This document shows, piece after piece, positions 18,090-27,554 of a stretch of DNA of 64,000 nucleotides. The DNA is from Flavobacterium aquaticum (GTDB taxonomy: Bacteria; Bacteroidota; Bacteroidia; Flavobacteriales; Flavobacteriaceae). Where the stretch lies: NCBI RefSeq assembly GCF_003259835.1, contig NZ_QLMI01000005.1:124001-188000 (forward strand), given 5' to 3'. The stretch's first letter is position 1; the number at the start of each line of letters is the position of its first letter. The notes under the pieces were generated by a model. The model had not been told where the DNA came from, searched no databases, and saw nothing but the letters and a program-made list of their open reading frames with translations. The position numbers and the translations under genes are program-made.

Positions 18090-19148
18090 TTATTTTACTT
18101 TTACTTTGATATCAGCTTCGTCTTTTAAAGCCATAACGCCAGAAGTTAAAATCGTATCTCCTGATTTAACGCCTTGCGTAACAATTACATCTTTATCCGT
18201 TCTAGCAATCGTTTCTATTTTTACTTCTTTTGCTTTTCCGTTATTAGCAATATAAACTACTTTTCCATTTTGAACAGGAACAACAGCTTCTGAAGGAATT
18301 TGAATAGCGCCTTTGATATTTTTTAGAGGAAGTTCTATAGTAGCAAAAGTCCCCGCCAAAAGTTTTCCATTCGGATTTTCAGCAATGGCCCTGATTTTTA
18401 AAGTTCGAGTAGAAGTTTCAATTTCAGGTTCGATAGCGTAAATTTTTGCTGTAAATTTTTCAGGATTATTCGGAATCGTAAATTGAATTGCAGTATTATT
18501 TTCAACTTCCGAAGCATATTTTTCAGGAATTGAAAAGCTAATTTTAACTTGATTTGAGCTTACTAATTTGGTGATTAGAGTCGTAGGAGTTACATACGTT
18601 CCAGGAGAAATGTTTCGTAATCCAATTTTTCCAGAAAAAGGCGCTCTTACAGTTGTTTTAGCAATTTGTGCTTGAATTAATTGCGTTTGTGCTTTAAGAC
18701 TTCTGTATTCAGCACTTGCAATATCATATTCTTCTTGAGAAATCGCTTCTTTTTGTAATAGTAATTTAGCTCTTCTTTCGTTTTCTGAAGCTAAACTTTG
18801 ACGGGTTTGGGCTTGCGAAAGTTGGGCACGAAGTTCAATATCGTTTACTTTAAATAAAACTTGACCTTTACTTACGTTTGTTCCTTCTGTGAAATAGATT
18901 TTTTCTACGATTCCCGAAACTTCACTTCTAATTTCTACATTTTCATTGGCTTCAATAGAACCAGAAAGTGAAATAGTATTCGCAAAATTAGTTTCAGAAA
19001 CTACAATGGCATCAACCATCATTGGAGGTTTTTTATCTCCTTTTCCACCACCATTTTCAGATTCGGCACTGTTTTTTGTAATTCGATATCCAATTAAACC
19101 AACAAGAGTTAAAGTGATTAGCGTGATGCTTATAGTTTTTATTTTCAT
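18090..19148 (-). CDS. Efflux RND periplasmic adaptor subunit (membrane fusion protein)
   Basis: 352 residues with an N-terminal membrane anchor (MKIKTISITLITLTLVGLIGYRI). The biotinyl-lipoyl-like halves (NVEIRSEVSGIVEKIYFTEGTNVSKGQVLFKVND; APFSGKIGLRNISPGTYV) flank an alpha-helical hairpin (residues about 105-165). Beta-barrel and membrane-proximal domains follow. It bridges the RND permease and the TolC duct. It is the first gene of the operon, with a clear promoter at 19178-19209. Confidence 0.95.
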   Translation of the reverse strand: MKIKTISITLITLTLVGLIGYRITKNSAESENGGGKGDKKPPMMVDAIVVSETNFANTISLSGSIEANENVEIRSEVSGIVEKIYFTEGTNVSKGQVLFKVNDIELRAQLSQAQTRQSLASENERRAKLLLQKEAISQEEYDIASAEYRSLKAQTQLIQAQIAKTTVRAPFSGKIGLRNISPGTYVTPTTLITKLVSSNQVKISFSIPEKYASEVENNTAIQFTIPNNPEKFTAKIYAIEPEIETSTRTLKIRAIAENPNGKLLAGTFATIELPLKNIKGAIQIPSEAVVPVQNGKVVYIANNGKAKEVKIETIARTDKDVIVTQGVKSGDTILTSGVMALKDEADIKVKVK

Positions 19149-19177
19149 AATTACGGGACTAAACTTAAGATTTTATA

Positions 19178-19209
19178 CAAAACTAAGTTTTACTATATAA
19201 TTATGCCAA
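19178..19209 (-). promoter_or_regulatory. RND efflux operon promoter
   Basis: On the minus strand, TTG (19209-19207), a 21-nt spacer, then TAGTTTTG (19185-19178), matching the Bacteroidota -33/-7 consensus. The ATG of the adaptor follows 30 nt later. No repressor gene or clear operator is seen next to it. Confidence 0.7.
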
Positions 19210-19346
19210 AACCTTACCATTTATTTAACATTGTTGTAGGTACAAATGTTTTAAAAATTTGAGATTTATTTAAAAAAGTTACGAAATAGGTGTTGAAATT
19301 TACTTTTTGTTATAATTTTTCTAAGCTTCGTTACATTAAATGAAAT

Positions 19347-21461
19347 TTAGCTAATGTAATTCCAAATTGTCTTCTTTTTGCTTAATTCAATAAAAGCTTC
19401 TCTTAATTTAGCGTGTTCTGATTTTTCCATTGGAGCATCATCTTTTAATAGTTTTATGGCATGATGTCTTGCCAATTGTAGAATGTCTTTGTCTTTAACT
19501 AAATCCGCAATTTGAAGATTTAAAACGCCACTTTGTTGTTTGCCCATAATGTCACCTGGACCACGCAATTTTAAATCGACTTCCGAAATTTCGAAACCAT
19601 CATTGGTACGCACCATCGTTTCCATTCGGATTTTACTATCGTTACTTAGTTTGTGACTCGTCATTAAGATGCAATAACTTTGTTCGGCACCACGACCTAC
19701 GCGACCGCGTAACTGATGCAATTGTGATAAACCAAAACGTTCCGCACTTTCTATAACCATTACAGAAGCATTCGGTACATTTACCCCAACTTCAATCACA
19801 GTAGTCGCCACCATTATATTGGTTTTTCCTTCCGCAAAACGACGCATTTCTTCGTCTTTATCCGCTGGTTTCATTTTTCCGTGAACTATTGAAATTGAAT
19901 ATTGAGGTAAAGGAAAATCTCTTGAAATACTTTCGTAACCGTCCATCAAATCCTTGTAATCCATTTTTTCCGATTCTTGAATCAACGGATACACAATATA
20001 TACTTGACGACCTTTTGCAATTTCATCTTTTAAGAATTTCCAAACTTTTAATCGGTTTGAATCATAGCGATGTACGGTTTGAATCGGTTTTCTGCCAGGT
20101 GGCAATTCATCAATAACAGAAATATCTAAATCGCCATACAAACTCATGGCTAAAGTTCGAGGAATAGGAGTAGCGGTCATTACCAAAACATGAGGTGGAA
20201 CATCATTTTTCTTCCAAAGTTTAGAACGTTGTTCCACACCAAATCTGTGTTGCTCATCAATAATCGCTAGGCCTAAATTATGAAATTGTACTTTGTCTTC
20301 TAATAACGCATGCGTTCCAATTAAAATATCCAAAGTACCATTTTCAAGTTCTTCATGGATGATTTTTCTATCTGAAGTTTTAGTTGAACCAGTTAATATT
20401 TTTATATTGATATTAAGTTCTTTAGCTAATTCAGTAATTCCGTTAAAATGTTGATTGACTAGAATTTCAGTTGGCGCCATTAAGCAACTTTGAAAGCCAT
20501 TATCTTTTGCCAAAAGCATGCACATTAAAGCAACAATCGTTTTTCCAGAACCAACATCACCTTGCAACAAACGATTCATTTGGGCGTTGCTTCCTAAATC
20601 ATTTCGGATTTCTTTTAATACTCTTTTTTGAGCATTCGTTAAATCGAAAGGCAAATGATTTTTATAGAAATTATTGAAGTTTTCACCCACTTTTTCAAAA
20701 GGCATTCCTTTGATTTTGTGTTTGCGAATGAGATTTTTCGTAATCAATTGCAATTGAATGAAAAACAACTCTTCAAACTTCAATCGGAATTGCGCTTTTG
20801 CCAATAAATCTTGACTTTTCGGAAAATGAATATTGAACAAAGCAGCATTTTTTGGAGTCAATTTCAATTCGTCTAAAAGATAATTCGGTAAATTTTCAGA
20901 AAACAAAGCTTGCGTTTCCATAAACAATTGTTGCATCATTTTATTGATGACTTTGTTCGAAATTCCTTTATTGGCTAATTTTTCCGTACTTGGATAAACT
21001 GGTTGCATAGCCGAACGAAGACTGGCTTTGTGTTCTTCTAACAATTCCATTTCTGGATGTGCCATGTTATATGTAGCGCCAAATTGGGTGACTTTTCCAA
21101 AAATCACATAAGGAATATTAATTTTGATGCTTTCGCGAATCCATTTTTGACCTTGGAACCAAACCAATTCCATTTGGCCAGTATCATCTACAAAAGTGGC
21201 TACTAATCTCGATTTTCCTTTGCCTTGTTCAACCGTTTTGATGTTGATGATTTTCCCAACAATTTGTACTTCGGAATTGCTGTTTTGCAGTTCGTTTATC
21301 TTGTAATAACGCGTTCTATCAATATAACGATTTGGAAATAAATTTAGTAAATCGGCATATTTATGAATACCCAACTCCTTGCGCAATAAATCGCCACGCT
21401 GCGGACCAACGCCTTTGAGATATTCTATGGGAGTTTCGAGTAAATTCAAATTCAAGTGCAA
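19347..21461 (-). CDS. recG: ATP-dependent DNA helicase RecG
   Basis: 704 residues. The N-terminal wedge/OB domain (PIEYLKGVGPQRGDLLRKEL; VQIVGKIINIKTVEQGKGKS) precedes helicase motifs: Walker A GDVGSGKTIVA, DEQH box, MTATPIPRTLAMS, and the C-terminal VATTVIEVGVNVPNAS and QLHQLRGRVGRG. RecG remodels stalled forks and Holliday junctions. No ATG is available at the start. The open frame begins with TTG at 21461, and TTG codons at 21455 or 21449 give better family N-termini. The TATCTTCG element near 21556-21563 on the minus strand is a likely -7 box. Confidence 0.96.
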   Translation of the reverse strand: MHLNLNLLETPIEYLKGVGPQRGDLLRKELGIHKYADLLNLFPNRYIDRTRYYKINELQNSNSEVQIVGKIINIKTVEQGKGKSRLVATFVDDTGQMELVWFQGQKWIRESIKINIPYVIFGKVTQFGATYNMAHPEMELLEEHKASLRSAMQPVYPSTEKLANKGISNKVINKMMQQLFMETQALFSENLPNYLLDELKLTPKNAALFNIHFPKSQDLLAKAQFRLKFEELFFIQLQLITKNLIRKHKIKGMPFEKVGENFNNFYKNHLPFDLTNAQKRVLKEIRNDLGSNAQMNRLLQGDVGSGKTIVALMCMLLAKDNGFQSCLMAPTEILVNQHFNGITELAKELNINIKILTGSTKTSDRKIIHEELENGTLDILIGTHALLEDKVQFHNLGLAIIDEQHRFGVEQRSKLWKKNDVPPHVLVMTATPIPRTLAMSLYGDLDISVIDELPPGRKPIQTVHRYDSNRLKVWKFLKDEIAKGRQVYIVYPLIQESEKMDYKDLMDGYESISRDFPLPQYSISIVHGKMKPADKDEEMRRFAEGKTNIMVATTVIEVGVNVPNASVMVIESAERFGLSQLHQLRGRVGRGAEQSYCILMTSHKLSNDSKIRMETMVRTNDGFEISEVDLKLRGPGDIMGKQQSGVLNLQIADLVKDKDILQLARHHAIKLLKDDAPMEKSEHAKLREAFIELSKKKTIWNYIS

Positions 21462-21484
21462 TTACAAGTTCAAAATTTAATTTT

Positions 21485-21540
21485 GGAACACTGATTTAAG
21501 AAATTTTAAAAATTTATATAATTACTTTAATCTGTGTTCC
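21485..21540. repeat. Inverted repeat of the dispersed GGAACACAGATT motif
   Basis: GGAACACTGATT at 21485-21496 and the reverse complement of GGAACACAGATT at 21529-21540 (11 of 12 match) enclose 32 nt of A/T. It lies between recG and the M1 peptidase gene. A third, single copy GGAACACAGATT occurs at 57445-57456. Confidence 0.65.
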
Positions 21541-21633
21541 TAATGTAAAAGCGAAGATAGTTTATAATTTGTTAATTTAGAAATTAGAGAAATTGAAAAT
21601 GTTTATATTCGTACCTTATTAAAATCCATCAAG

Positions 21634-23709
21634 ATGTTTCGTATTCTTTTAGCCTTGTTTTTTATTAATGTATCTTTTGCTCAACAAATTGATAAAGTTG
21701 ATTTTATAAGTTGTGAAGCTTTATTATTTCCGGATGCTTCTAATCAATCGATTACTGGAAATGTTACTTACATATTTGAAATTAAAAATGAGATAGATTC
21801 TATTAAAATTGATGCAAAAAATATGGAGTTTTTTGCTGTTTATTTGAATGACTCTAACAATAATCAGTTGAAGTATACTCACACCAATACTCATTTGATT
21901 TTACATGATGGATTAAAAAAAGGATTAAATGCTGTAAAATTAAAATACTCTGCAAAGCCGAAACAAACACTTTACTTCACAGGGAAAGATGAAAGTTTAC
22001 AGATTTGGACACAAGGTCAAGGACGTTATACGAGTCATTGGTTACCAAGTTTTGATGATGTAAATGAAAAAATAATTTTTAAAATAAGTGTTTATTTTGA
22101 TAATAAATTTCATGTATTGTCTAATGGAAACTTAGTAAATAGAGTAGCTCCTGTAAAATCGGATGAAAAGAAAATACTATGGGAATATGAAATGCAAAAA
22201 CCAATGTCATCTTACTTAGTAATGTTGGCTATTGGAAATTTTGAAAAACAAACTGCAAAAACTAAATCAGGAACGCCATTAGAATTTTACTTGGATGAAA
22301 ATGATGTTTCGAAATTTGAACCAACATATCGTTATTCCAAAGAACTATTCGATTATTTGGAACAAGAAATTGGCGTCAAGTATCCTTGGGGCATTTACCG
22401 ACAAGTTCCGGTTCGTGATTTTTTGTATGCGGGAATGGAGAATACCACTTCTACGATTTTTGCACAAGATTTTGTAGTAGATGAAATTGGTTTTAATGAT
22501 AGAAATTATGTAAATGTCAACGCACATGAGTTGGCGCATCAGTGGTTTGGGGATTTGATTACGGCGCAGTCTGGAAAACATCATTGGCTACAGGAAGGTT
22601 TTGCGACTTATTATGCGTTATTAACAGAACGTCATTTGTTTGGCGATGATTATTTCTACGAAGAATTAAACGATTATGCCGAACAGTTAAAACGTGCTTC
22701 TAAAACCGATACGATTCCAGTAATGAATGAAAAGGCGAGTTCGTTATCGTTTTACAAAAAAGGCGCTTGGACATTGCATGTGATGCGAGAAGATATTGGA
22801 GCAAAGAATTTCCAAAAAGCGGTTAAAAAGTATTTAAAGAAACACCAATATAAAAACGTAAATACTGATGATTTCTTAAAAATTGTAAAACAGGTTTCGG
22901 GTTATGATGTGGAAAATTTCAAAAGGATTTGGTTAGAAAAGCCTGGATTTGAAATGGAAATCGCTCAAAAATATCTATCTAAAAACAAATTCATTCAAGA
23001 CTATTTTGCTCTAAGGAAAAGTAAAAAATCATTATCTGAATTAACAGAAATTTTAAAATCAAATGCCTATTATCCTATCAAACAATACATAGTATATCAA
23101 ACGCGAAATGTTCCTTTTGATGAACGAAAAGTGATTTTAGAAAACGCTCTAGCTACAAACGATATTTTAGTTCGAAGAGCGGTTGCAGAATCCACACCAG
23201 TAATTCCAGAAGCTTTTAAATCGCAATATGAAACATTGTTGGATGACAATTCGTATCAAACGAAAGAAATAGCTCTAACTAATCTTTGGAAAAACTTTCC
23301 TGATGAGCGTTTGCATTATTTGGAACAAACAAAAGAAATTGTTGGGAATAATGATAAAAGTTTTCGCTTGACTTGGTTGGCCTTGGCTATGAATACGGAA
23401 AATTTGCCTGAGCAAGTGAAAGCTACTTCGTACAATCAATTATTAGATTTTGCTTCTGAAAACTATGAAAGTTCTGTTAGACAAAATGCTTTAGAATTGC
23501 TATTGCAGCTAAATCCAAATGATGAAAAAGTGATTGAATTATTGTTTAAAGCAACGGTGCATCACAAGTGGCAGTTCACTAAGTTTGGAAGAGATAACGT
23601 TCGTTTATTACTTAAAAAACCGGAATACAGAACACTAGTTGAAAAATTAGCATCAACTTCGGATGAAACCATGAAAGAGTTGTATTGGAAGTTTTTAAAC
23701 GAAAAATAA
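21634..23709 (+). CDS. Secreted M1-family metallopeptidase (aminopeptidase)
   Basis: 691 residues with signal peptide MFRILLALFFINVSFAQ. The exopeptidase motif appears as AGMENTTST, and the zinc site as HELAHQWFGD (His298) with the downstream ligand in QEGFATYYA. The C-terminal half is alpha-helical (ERAP-like HEAT array). M1 enzymes remove N-terminal residues from peptides; this one should act in the periplasm or outside. No T9SS sorting domain is present. It diverges from recG across a 172-bp region. A second M1 gene is at 47399-49018. Confidence 0.93.
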   Translation: MFRILLALFFINVSFAQQIDKVDFISCEALLFPDASNQSITGNVTYIFEIKNEIDSIKIDAKNMEFFAVYLNDSNNNQLKYTHTNTHLILHDGLKKGLNAVKLKYSAKPKQTLYFTGKDESLQIWTQGQGRYTSHWLPSFDDVNEKIIFKISVYFDNKFHVLSNGNLVNRVAPVKSDEKKILWEYEMQKPMSSYLVMLAIGNFEKQTAKTKSGTPLEFYLDENDVSKFEPTYRYSKELFDYLEQEIGVKYPWGIYRQVPVRDFLYAGMENTTSTIFAQDFVVDEIGFNDRNYVNVNAHELAHQWFGDLITAQSGKHHWLQEGFATYYALLTERHLFGDDYFYEELNDYAEQLKRASKTDTIPVMNEKASSLSFYKKGAWTLHVMREDIGAKNFQKAVKKYLKKHQYKNVNTDDFLKIVKQVSGYDVENFKRIWLEKPGFEMEIAQKYLSKNKFIQDYFALRKSKKSLSELTEILKSNAYYPIKQYIVYQTRNVPFDERKVILENALATNDILVRRAVAESTPVIPEAFKSQYETLLDDNSYQTKEIALTNLWKNFPDERLHYLEQTKEIVGNNDKSFRLTWLALAMNTENLPEQVKATSYNQLLDFASENYESSVRQNALELLLQLNPNDEKVIELLFKATVHHKWQFTKFGRDNVRLLLKKPEYRTLVEKLASTSDETMKELYWKFLNEK

Positions 23710-23738
23710 AAAAATCCCGAGCTTCAACTCGGGATTTG
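23710..23738. terminator. Bidirectional terminator
   Basis: The stem AAATCCCGAG/CTCGGGATTT with a 5-nt loop at 23712-23737, preceded by an A-run. It lies between the converging M1 peptidase gene and the small gene at 23742. Confidence 0.85.
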
Positions 23739-23741
23739 TAT

Positions 23742-24266
23742 TTAAAAAACTCTTTTCAATTCTTCTTTCAAATAGCTAATTGCAATATTACTTGGCGCTT
23801 CGGTTTCGGTTAACTCAATCATAATGGCTTCTCTTAGTTTATCTGCATCAGCTACATCATCGCGAAGTGCATTTTTTCGAATCATTTGAACCGTACTATT
23901 TTTAGCTTTCAATATGATATCCCAAGTTTCTGCTGTTAAATAAATTTGTTGCGTCAAATTATGCTCAAATTCAGTTTGAATGTGGTGCGATAATAAAGTT
24001 GCATAATCATCTTTACTTTTTCCTGTTGGTGCCACACGAATTAGTAATTGTGTTGGATTGATTCGTTCCAACAATAAAACCATTCGCTCATACGCTTGCA
24101 AACGAATTGGTAATGCTTGTTTTTGATTTTCTCTTAGTAATTCAAATTTGCGTTTGCTTTCTTCGCTATTATAAAATTTTTGCATCATTACAAAAGCTAC
24201 ACCACCCGTAATAAAAGCAGGTAAAGTGTAAGCAGCAATTTCTAATAATTTATCTTCGATTGTCAT
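23742..24266 (-). CDS. Membrane-anchored protein of unknown function (possibly DUF7935)
   Basis: 174 residues. A single hydrophobic segment (LLEIAAYTLPAFITGGVAFVMM, residues 7-28) is followed by a charged alpha-helical cytoplasmic part with the conserved-looking LPIRLQAYERMVLLLERINP and a helical tail. I recognise it as a conserved flavobacterial family of unknown function, but the family number is from memory and unverified. It stands alone, between a terminator and the divergent uvrD-type gene. Confidence 0.75.
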   Translation of the reverse strand: MTIEDKLLEIAAYTLPAFITGGVAFVMMQKFYNSEESKRKFELLRENQKQALPIRLQAYERMVLLLERINPTQLLIRVAPTGKSKDDYATLLSHHIQTEFEHNLTQQIYLTAETWDIILKAKNSTVQMIRKNALRDDVADADKLREAIMIELTETEAPSNIAISYLKEELKRVF

Positions 24267-24364
24267 TTTTAAGTTGGTTTAATTTCATCGCAAATTAAGA
24301 TTAAAATTATCAAATATCAAATTCAATTTCAAAAATCAAATTCAAATTTCTAAACGCCTTCACC

Positions 24365-24392
24365 CATCATCCATCATCCGACATCCATCATC
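24365..24392. repeat. Period-7 array, CATCATC family
   Basis: Units CATCATC, CATCATC, CGACATC and CATCATC with an exact 7-bp period. It lies upstream of the uvrD-type promoter, so it is not in that transcript. A looser 6-7-bp periodic TCAAA string precedes it at about 24308-24350. Confidence 0.75.
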
Positions 24393-24408
24393 TAAATTTT
24401 TTAAAAAC

Positions 24409-24439
24409 TTGTATTAACCCTTTTCATGATGTATTTTTG
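24409..24439 (+). promoter_or_regulatory. Promoter of the UvrD/PcrA helicase gene
   Basis: TTG (24409-24411), a 20-nt spacer, then TATTTTTG (24432-24439). This is a full match to the Bacteroidota consensus, 27 nt before the ATG. Confidence 0.75.
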
Positions 24440-24466
24440 TAAATTAGTTAAAAGTTATCGAATCCT

Positions 24467-26803
24467 ATGAAAGAAATGCAGCGATATATCAGCCAATTAA
24501 ACGAAGCACAGCAAGCACCTGTTTTGCAGAAAGACGGTCCCATGATTGTAATTGCAGGCGCTGGTTCTGGTAAAACACGTGTGTTAACCGTTCGTATAGC
24601 TAACTTGATGAGTCAAGGGGTAGATGCATTTAATATTTTGGCCTTAACTTTTACCAACAAAGCCGCACGTGAAATGAAAAAACGTATTGCAGATATTGTT
24701 GGAAATAATGAAGCTAAAAACCTTTGGATGGGAACTTTTCACTCGGTTTTTGCTAAGATTTTAAGAAGTGAAGCCGATAAATTAGGTTATCCGTCTAATT
24801 TCACAATTTACGATTCTCAAGATTCTTTACGTTGCTTAGGCGGAATCATCAAAGAAATGCAGTTGGATAAAGATATTTACAAACCAAAGCAAATCTTAGG
24901 GAGAATTTCATCCTATAAAAACTCGTTAATCACAGTAAAAGCATATTTCAATAATCCCGAATTACAAGAAGCCGATGCGATGAGCAAAAAACCACGCATG
25001 GGGGAAATTTATCAACAATATGTAGAACGTTGCTTTAAATCGGGTGCGATGGATTTTGATGATTTGTTATTGAAAACCAATGAATTATTGAATCGTTTTC
25101 CAGATGTGTTAGCGAAATATCAAGATAGATTTCGATACATTTTAGTAGATGAGTACCAAGATACGAATCATTCACAGTATTTGATTGTTCGTGCGTTGTC
25201 GGATAGATTTCAGAATATTTGTGTGGTGGGCGATGATGCGCAAAGTATTTATGCTTTCCGTGGAGCGAATATCAATAATATTTTGAATTTCCAGAAAGAT
25301 TACGAAAACGTACAATTGTACCGTTTGGAGCAAAATTATCGTTCGTCTAAAAACATCGTAGAAGCTGCGAATAACGTAATCGATAAGAATAAAACCAAGT
25401 TAGATAAAATCGTTTGGACATCCAACGATGACGGACCAAAAATAAAAGTCCACCGAAGTTTAACCGATGGTGAAGAAGGTCGTTTTGTAGCAGCAACTAT
25501 TTTCGATCAGAAGATGCAAAACCAAATGTTAAACGGACAATTTGCTATTTTGTATCGAACGAATGCGCAATCTCGAGCTATGGAAGATGCGTTGCGTAAA
25601 CGCGATATTCCGTACCGAATTTACGGTGGTTTGTCGTTTTATCAACGTAAGGAAATTAAAGATGTTTTAGCGTATTTGCGTTTGGTGATTAATCCAAAAG
25701 ATGAAGAAGCCTTAGTTCGTGTCATTAATTATCCAGCAAGAGGAATTGGTGATACGACGGTTGAAAAATTAACAGTTGCGGCCAATCATTACAAGCGTTC
25801 TATTTTTGAAGTGATGGAACACATTGATAAAATCGATTTGAAACTAAACGCAGGAACAAAAGCAAAATTGAATGATTTTGTGACGATGATTAAGAGTTTC
25901 CAAGTTATCAATGAAAATCAAGATGCATTTTTCTTAACTGATCATGTAACTAAGAAAACTGGATTAGTTCAAGAACTCAAAAAAGACGGAACTCCAGAAG
26001 GAATTGCGAAGATTGAAAATATAGAAGAACTTCTAAACGGTATCAAAGATTTCACTGAAGGTCAAAAAGAAATTGACGGAGCAAGAGGCGCGTTAGCTGA
26101 ATTTTTAGAAGACGTAGCTTTAGCCACCGATTTAGATAAAGATACTGGCGATGACGATAGAGTAGCTTTAATGACGATTCACTTGGCAAAAGGATTAGAG
26201 TTTCCGCACGTGTTTATTGTGGGATTAGAAGAAGACTTGTTTCCAAGTGCGATGAGTTTGAATACTCGTAGCGAATTAGAAGAAGAGCGTCGTTTATTCT
26301 ACGTAGCCTTAACTCGTGCCGAACATCAAGCGTATTTGACGTATGCGCAATCGCGTTACCGTTGGGGAAAATTAGTAGATAGTGAACCTTCGCGTTTTAT
26401 TGAAGAAATCAACGACCAATATTTAGAATATTTGAATCCAGTAGATTCAGGTTATCGTTACAAACCGGTTATGGATATTGATGTTTTTGGCGATATTGAT
26501 AAATCAAAATTACGATTAGCAAAGCCAACCGCAGGAACACCACCAAAATATTTAACACAAGACCAACCAAGTCCAACAGCAAATATTAGACGATTAAAAC
26601 CTGTTTCAAGCAATTCAGGAAGTTCTAATGTTGTCGATGCGAATTTAAATGTTGGAAATATCGTAATGCACGAACGTTTTGGAAAAGGACAAATCGTAAA
26701 CATTGAAGGAATAGGAGCGGACAAAAAAGCAGAAATTCGCTTTGATGTAGGTGGTTTGAAGAAGTTGTTGTTGCGTTTTGCGAAGTTGGAAGTGATTGGG
26801 TAA
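24467..26803 (+). CDS. UvrD/PcrA-type superfamily 1 DNA helicase
   Basis: 778 residues. It has Walker A GAGSGKTR, TFTNKAAREMKKR, the DEYQDTN Walker B, GDDAQSIYAFRGAN, YRTNAQSRAMEDALR, and HLAKGLEFPHVFIVGLEE with VALTRAEHQAYLTYA. The C-terminus ends in a Tudor-like domain (GNIVMHERFGKGQIVNIEG) that in PcrA/UvrD contacts RNA polymerase. It unwinds DNA 3'-5' in nucleotide excision and mismatch repair and in rolling-circle replication. An in-frame ATG at 24476 is an alternative start. The yrdC-like gene follows 80 bp later. Confidence 0.95.
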   Translation: MKEMQRYISQLNEAQQAPVLQKDGPMIVIAGAGSGKTRVLTVRIANLMSQGVDAFNILALTFTNKAAREMKKRIADIVGNNEAKNLWMGTFHSVFAKILRSEADKLGYPSNFTIYDSQDSLRCLGGIIKEMQLDKDIYKPKQILGRISSYKNSLITVKAYFNNPELQEADAMSKKPRMGEIYQQYVERCFKSGAMDFDDLLLKTNELLNRFPDVLAKYQDRFRYILVDEYQDTNHSQYLIVRALSDRFQNICVVGDDAQSIYAFRGANINNILNFQKDYENVQLYRLEQNYRSSKNIVEAANNVIDKNKTKLDKIVWTSNDDGPKIKVHRSLTDGEEGRFVAATIFDQKMQNQMLNGQFAILYRTNAQSRAMEDALRKRDIPYRIYGGLSFYQRKEIKDVLAYLRLVINPKDEEALVRVINYPARGIGDTTVEKLTVAANHYKRSIFEVMEHIDKIDLKLNAGTKAKLNDFVTMIKSFQVINENQDAFFLTDHVTKKTGLVQELKKDGTPEGIAKIENIEELLNGIKDFTEGQKEIDGARGALAEFLEDVALATDLDKDTGDDDRVALMTIHLAKGLEFPHVFIVGLEEDLFPSAMSLNTRSELEEERRLFYVALTRAEHQAYLTYAQSRYRWGKLVDSEPSRFIEEINDQYLEYLNPVDSGYRYKPVMDIDVFGDIDKSKLRLAKPTAGTPPKYLTQDQPSPTANIRRLKPVSSNSGSSNVVDANLNVGNIVMHERFGKGQIVNIEGIGADKKAEIRFDVGGLKKLLLRFAKLEVIG

Positions 26804-26807
26804 AAAA

Positions 26808-26857
26808 GTTTCAAGTTTCAGGTTTCAAGTTCTTCTTGTTAACTTGAAACCTGAAAC
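26808..26857. repeat. Period-7 GTTTCAR array forming a 17-bp perfect inverted repeat
   Basis: Two copies of the 17-mer in opposite orientation (26815-26831 and 26841-26857) enclose 9 nt. The 7-bp phase is kept through the loop. In RNA it would fold as a strong 17-bp hairpin 27 nt before the yrdC-like ATG. No T-run follows, so it is not a classic terminator. Confidence 0.85.
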
Positions 26858-26883
26858 AAAATTAACTTTAAACAAAAATTAAG

Positions 26884-27504
26884 ATGTCAGAATTCATAAA
26901 AATATACGAAGACAAACCAAGTGAAGCCGCAATTAAAAAAGTGGTTGAGGTTTTAAAAAATGGAGGTTTAGTCATTTATCCAACCGATACGGTTTATGGT
27001 TTAGGTTGTGATATTACCAATTCTCGTGCGCTTGAAAAATTAGCTAAAATCAAAGGAATTAAGTTGGAAAAAGCGAATTTCTCTTTCGTTTGTTCGAGTT
27101 TGAGTAATCTTTCTGATTATGTGAAACAAATTGATACTTCGACTTTTAAAATTTTAAAACGCGCTTTGCCTGGACCATACACGTTTATTTTACCAGGAAA
27201 TAACGATTTACCAAAAGAATTCAGAAAGAAAAAAACAGTCGGAATTCGTGTTCCAGCTAATAATATTGCATTGCAAATTGTAGAAATGCTTGGAAATCCT
27301 ATTGTTTCCACATCCATCCATGATGAAGATGAGGTAATTGAATATTCAACCGACCCAGAACTAATCTTCGAAAAATGGAATAACAAAGTAGATTTGGTTA
27401 TCGATGGTGGTTACGGAGACAATGTAGCTTCAACAATCATTGATTTAACAGGACATGAACCTGAAGTCATTCGTGAAGGAAAAGGAAGTTTGGATGTAAT
27501 ATAA
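26884..27504 (+). CDS. L-threonylcarbamoyladenylate synthase family protein (YrdC/YciO)
   Basis: 206 residues, a single YrdC domain without the extra Sua5 C-terminal domain. VIYPTDTVYGLGCDITN, RALPGPYTFIL and KTVGIRVPAN are the conserved blocks. The usual product (threonylcarbamoyl-AMP) feeds t6A37 modification of ANN-decoding tRNAs. The sequence leans to the YciO subgroup, whose activity is less certain. It follows the helicase gene and ends at a strong terminator. Confidence 0.88.
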   Translation: MSEFIKIYEDKPSEAAIKKVVEVLKNGGLVIYPTDTVYGLGCDITNSRALEKLAKIKGIKLEKANFSFVCSSLSNLSDYVKQIDTSTFKILKRALPGPYTFILPGNNDLPKEFRKKKTVGIRVPANNIALQIVEMLGNPIVSTSIHDEDEVIEYSTDPELIFEKWNNKVDLVIDGGYGDNVASTIIDLTGHEPEVIREGKGSLDVI

Positions 27505-27538
27505 AAAAAACGCCTCAATCACTTGAGGCGTTTTTTTT
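27503..27538. terminator. Bidirectional terminator
   Basis: The stem CGCCTCAA/TTGAGGCG with a 4-nt loop, extended by A8/T8 flanks, between the converging yrdC-like and OmpA-family genes. Confidence 0.92.
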
Positions 27539-27554
27539 ATATTTTAAAGGTAAA

